Shown one piece after another: positions 60,878 through 64,000 of a DNA stretch of 64,000 nt. The stretch spans positions 557,001 through 621,000 of the forward strand of contig JAODUP010000106.1 in NCBI GenBank assembly GCA_025642065.1, written 5' to 3'. Positions within the stretch are counted from its first letter, which is position 1; every line of letters starts with the position of its first letter. Source of the DNA: Paralvinella palmiformis (Eukaryota; Annelida; Polychaeta; Terebellida; Alvinellidae). The translations under genes and the position numbers were made by a program. The notes beneath the pieces are model-generated. The model saw only the letters and a list, made by a program, of their open reading frames with translations. It did not search any database and was not told where the DNA came from.

Positions 60878-62722
60878 ATCTCCACTCATAACTGAATTAG
60901 TTTGATTATAATAACAGTTGGCTATCAATTTCTTTTTTAGTTCTATAAAACCCATATTTGACTCTAAGAACACACAAGAAAGCCAAATATACCACTCTGT
61001 TAATTCATGTTAATTTTGAAGGTCAGCTATTGTCATCATTTGCCTCCTACTCACGTCATCCCTCAACACATCTCAAACAACCCGATTCCCACATATTTAT
61101 TTCTATTTATTAAACGCCTCTCAGATACTCACACTTAATATTCATGTGATGTACAACTATTGATTTATCTGTCTATTAACTCCGTACAAGAGGGTTCCAA
61201 GTAGAATATTTCATATAACTTGTTTCTATTTTATGCTAAATGGAGTCACCTTCAAATCTAACACATTTCAGTAATGCTATTCACCGACATTAGCTCACTA
61301 ATAAATTCATCACATTCACTGCCGGTACTAATATATATCACTGACATGATGAATATTTAACACCCAAAAACGCACCAGATGAAGTCACTACCCAGCCAGG
61401 CACATTTCATTACAACACATTTTCATTAAAGAGTCAGGCAAAGGAATACATTATCTTTATGTTGTGTGATAAGGGACAGAATCGAAAATATCTAGGGAGG
61501 TATAAACTATAGGAGGAAAAGGTGTTGATAAAAAGCCAAGCAGCAACACATCAGAGATTACGCCCTACAGTCAATAAATGCCATGCTGGGAACTGCCATT
61601 TTAACCCCCATACCTCCTGTACCGTGCTTAAAGACTGCCGAGAACGTACGTATATACTGCAGCCAATCAGTAGATTTGTGCCACAATGTCTATATTTATA
61701 GTGCACTCTAAATACCAATTATTGTGATGATTAGACCCATGATTAACATACGCTTTTCAGAGCAAGCAAACTCAAGCCACAGAATTAACACCAATGCTGG
61801 CCTTATGTCTGTGAATTGTGTTATTTTGATGTCAGTTTTTATGCAAACAATTATATACAGCATAAAGCAAAACAACTGCTGTAAGCAAGCCATTTAGAAC
61901 TACTTCATCAAGTGTTGTAGCCATTTTACAAATATCATTCAGTTGCTGCAGTGATACAGCGTGCTCTCCCGGGCTACCATAGCCTTGCCGATTGGTACAA
62001 TGGTATAATAGTTCTTCAACCAAGAAGTGGTCCTCCATAACAATGTATCAAGTCAAAGCAAATCACCCCCCCGCCCGTCTTTATATTAACATCTAGTCTC
62101 CAGTTTTAATTCATCACCGGCGGTGCCTGGGTCAGCGCCATTCGGCCATTATTTATGAGTTAATCTGCTGTTGGGTGACTGGCGAGCTAATTGTATGGGC
62201 TACAAAGGCACCGACTCTCTCTTAAGGAGAACATAAGTGAATATCAAGTACATAAGTGGATATCATTTGACAAGCAGTGTCTTTTCTATTACCTTCATTA
62301 ATGTTAAACCGACGTCGAAGACGAACTTATGGGCGACGGGAGAACTAGGTGTTTATCTGGCTGTGCCTGAACGTTGTCGACCCCAAATCTATCACATGAC
62401 AACTGTCTACGACGAGTAGCATTATAGTCAGTGATTGCACATCTTTAGATAACAGATAGATTTAGATATTTCAAATTCTCGATAAAAACATATGCGGTAA
62501 ATTGTAAAGCCGGGACGTCTATAATGTGGAATATTGTTAATCCAAACACAAAGAATCACTGGGAATCATAATTATTAGTGTAGATTCTCTATCTATTTTG
62601 CCGTTGAGCAGTCAGCTGCTGGAATAATGAAATATATAGTGCGAGTTTCTCTGCAGAACTGAGTTATTCATATTATATCAGAATACTTGACTTTAAAATA
62701 TATATATATTGTTAGATTGCTG

Positions 62723-62742
62723 CACACACACACACACACACA
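62723..62742. repeat. (CA)n microsatellite
   Basis: Ten CA units. Confidence 0.9.
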
Positions 62743-62796
62743 GAGTCAATGCTACAGTGTATACGCGTGTATGTACAAGTGCATGTCTCTCACTCG

Positions 62797-62822
62797 GTGT
62801 GTGTGTGTGTATGTGTGTGTGT
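62797..62822. repeat. (GT)n microsatellite, one interruption
   Basis: About 13 GT units with a single TA interruption, facing the CA array 55 bp upstream. Confidence 0.9.
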
Positions 62823-64000
62823 CATATGGTATTTCCAAGAGAGAGAAAAACCCACCAAAGCAAGCTAGTATTGGAAGGAATCCAAGTAAAAAACCCACGG
62901 CCAGAAAATGATGGCAAATCCATACTGTGACACGTTCCCTTTTCACTTCCAATATAGCGATGACAGAGTTGATCAGAGGGGTACTGTGCAGGCCATTGGC
63001 ACTGATACAATCACATATCCTCTGATGACATTTAATTTCGGCATATTTTCATTCAGCAACAACAACGTAATCACCTCCAACCGTATCCGAAACGCCACGA
63101 GGCAGGCAGGAGGGCAATGCGCTGCCGCTAACCCTGTCATACCGTCTCCAATCTAACATCCCGCATCTACCGACAGAGATATAATCTATGCTGTCAGTGA
63201 TGGACAAAGCACCAAGCCAAGACCAGAAAAGGGGAAAAACAGCGCACTGTCTGGACGATGATTTAAGCCGGCATCCATTAAACTGAACAGTCTGGCTGAA
63301 TAAATGCCGAGAGACGTGAACCGGCATCAATATTACAATAACCCGGCCCCGATACAGCGGTCGCTTCGTGTCAAATAATTGCCATAATATTTCAAGCCAT
63401 CCCATTTAAAACTGTAATATTCCAAGCCAAGTATGTCTTGTAGCTGGTGAATACCGTCAATTACGTCCCATTTCCATCTTCGGTTAAAGCTGACACAATA
63501 CTGAGTGATGCTAGTGACACCCGAGGCTTAACACGTACGGTCATTCGCTTCCTGGCAGTTCTCCCTCGACCTTTACTCCTTCCTGTGCCTCTCCCGACAC
63601 AATTATTCCTCTCTCACTCAGCGTGTAACCGGTAAAGTAATTTTTCAGCTTCTGTGATTGCTAAACATGAACTCGTGTTTGGTAAATGAACAGCCAGCTA
63701 ACATCACACACCAGAGGATTGACTCGCATGTCACCATCGCAAAGCACACATTTTCTACGCTTTTATCCGCTGTCTGAGCGCGGCATCGCAAGTAGAAGTG
63801 ATCTGTGGCCATTTTGGTGTCAAATACACCTCATCGAAGACCTGCTATTAATTGTTGGTGGCGAGATGAGTGGTTTTTAATCGCTCACCGTATGCCGTTA
63901 TGAAATAGTGTAGCAACTGAAACCAAACCTGGATTGTTAAGAAATTAATTATGGAAGACTTTTTTTTATAATCCTGTCTCAGTCGTATACCTATAATTAA

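Larger units (their letters stand above)
60383..64000. other. Non-coding DNA, no gene seen
   Basis: AT-rich unique sequence with a 13-base G-run (60865) and CA/TG arrays at 62723 and 62797. The segment 62940-63410 is less AT-rich and carries overlapping frames on both strands (82 and 118 codons). Neither shows a domain. The 68-codon minus-strand frame at 61832-62038 ends in a hydrophobic segment but has no supporting context. Confidence 0.6.

Noticed and set aside
61985..62035. TTGGTACAATGGTATAATAGT, similar to a tRNA D-arm and A-box
   Set aside because: No B-box lies at a suitable distance and no tRNA fold closes, so it was not called as a SINE or tRNA.
1..64000. CRISPR arrays, operons, rRNA genes, prokaryotic insertion sequences or a novel multi-gene system
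   Set aside because: None of the repeats has a spacer-repeat layout, no pair of adjacent genes exists, and the whole window has the character of animal non-coding DNA.

Overview
This is eukaryotic, essentially non-coding DNA. It is moderately AT-rich and has no run of coding exons on either strand. It carries long pure dinucleotide arrays (CA/TG, TA, CT/GA) and several tRNA-derived short interspersed elements. I see no operons, ribosome-binding sites, CRISPR arrays, rRNA or intact tRNA genes. The array density, tRNA-headed SINEs and lack of any vertebrate repeat I recognise suggest an invertebrate, most likely a mollusc or other lophotrochozoan. That placement is inference. The window fits a large intergenic region or long intron; the mixed-composition stretches between repeats could hold regulatory DNA, but only cross-species alignment could show that. 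Layout: 1-8.7 kb is AT-rich with several CA/TG arrays, a three-copy 40-bp tandem repeat (5978-6097) and a tRNA-SINE (about 8100-8222). 8.7-13.4 kb is richer in CpG and contains a cluster of GTGAC/GTCAC pentamers (12385-12595). 13.4-14.2 kb is a recent tandem duplication of about 0.36-0.39 kb, each copy holding a CA array facing a TG array. 14.2-26 kb is unique DNA with microsatellites, a CpG-rich patch near 18.6-19.1 kb and a cluster of SINEs at 20.1-21.2 kb. 26.15-26.64 kb is a decayed minisatellite with a period near 41 bp. 27-43.6 kb contains CA and TA arrays, a CpG-rich patch at 31.7-32.4 kb and two further degenerate SINE copies. 43.66-43.87 kb is a tandem duplication of about 100 bp. 45.5-46.5 kb holds the only convincing protein-coding relic, a pseudogene of about 200 codons with three in-frame stops. 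A 17-bp direct repeat flanks it, which suggests a retrocopy. 46.5-64 kb is again unique AT-rich DNA with microsatellites, two more SINEs and two good short inverted repeats. No functional gene and no multi-gene system is supported here. The most useful observations are the pseudogene with its possible target-site duplication, a SINE family with four to six members in this window, the 41-bp minisatellite, and the palindrome-prone tandem duplication at 13.4-14.2 kb.
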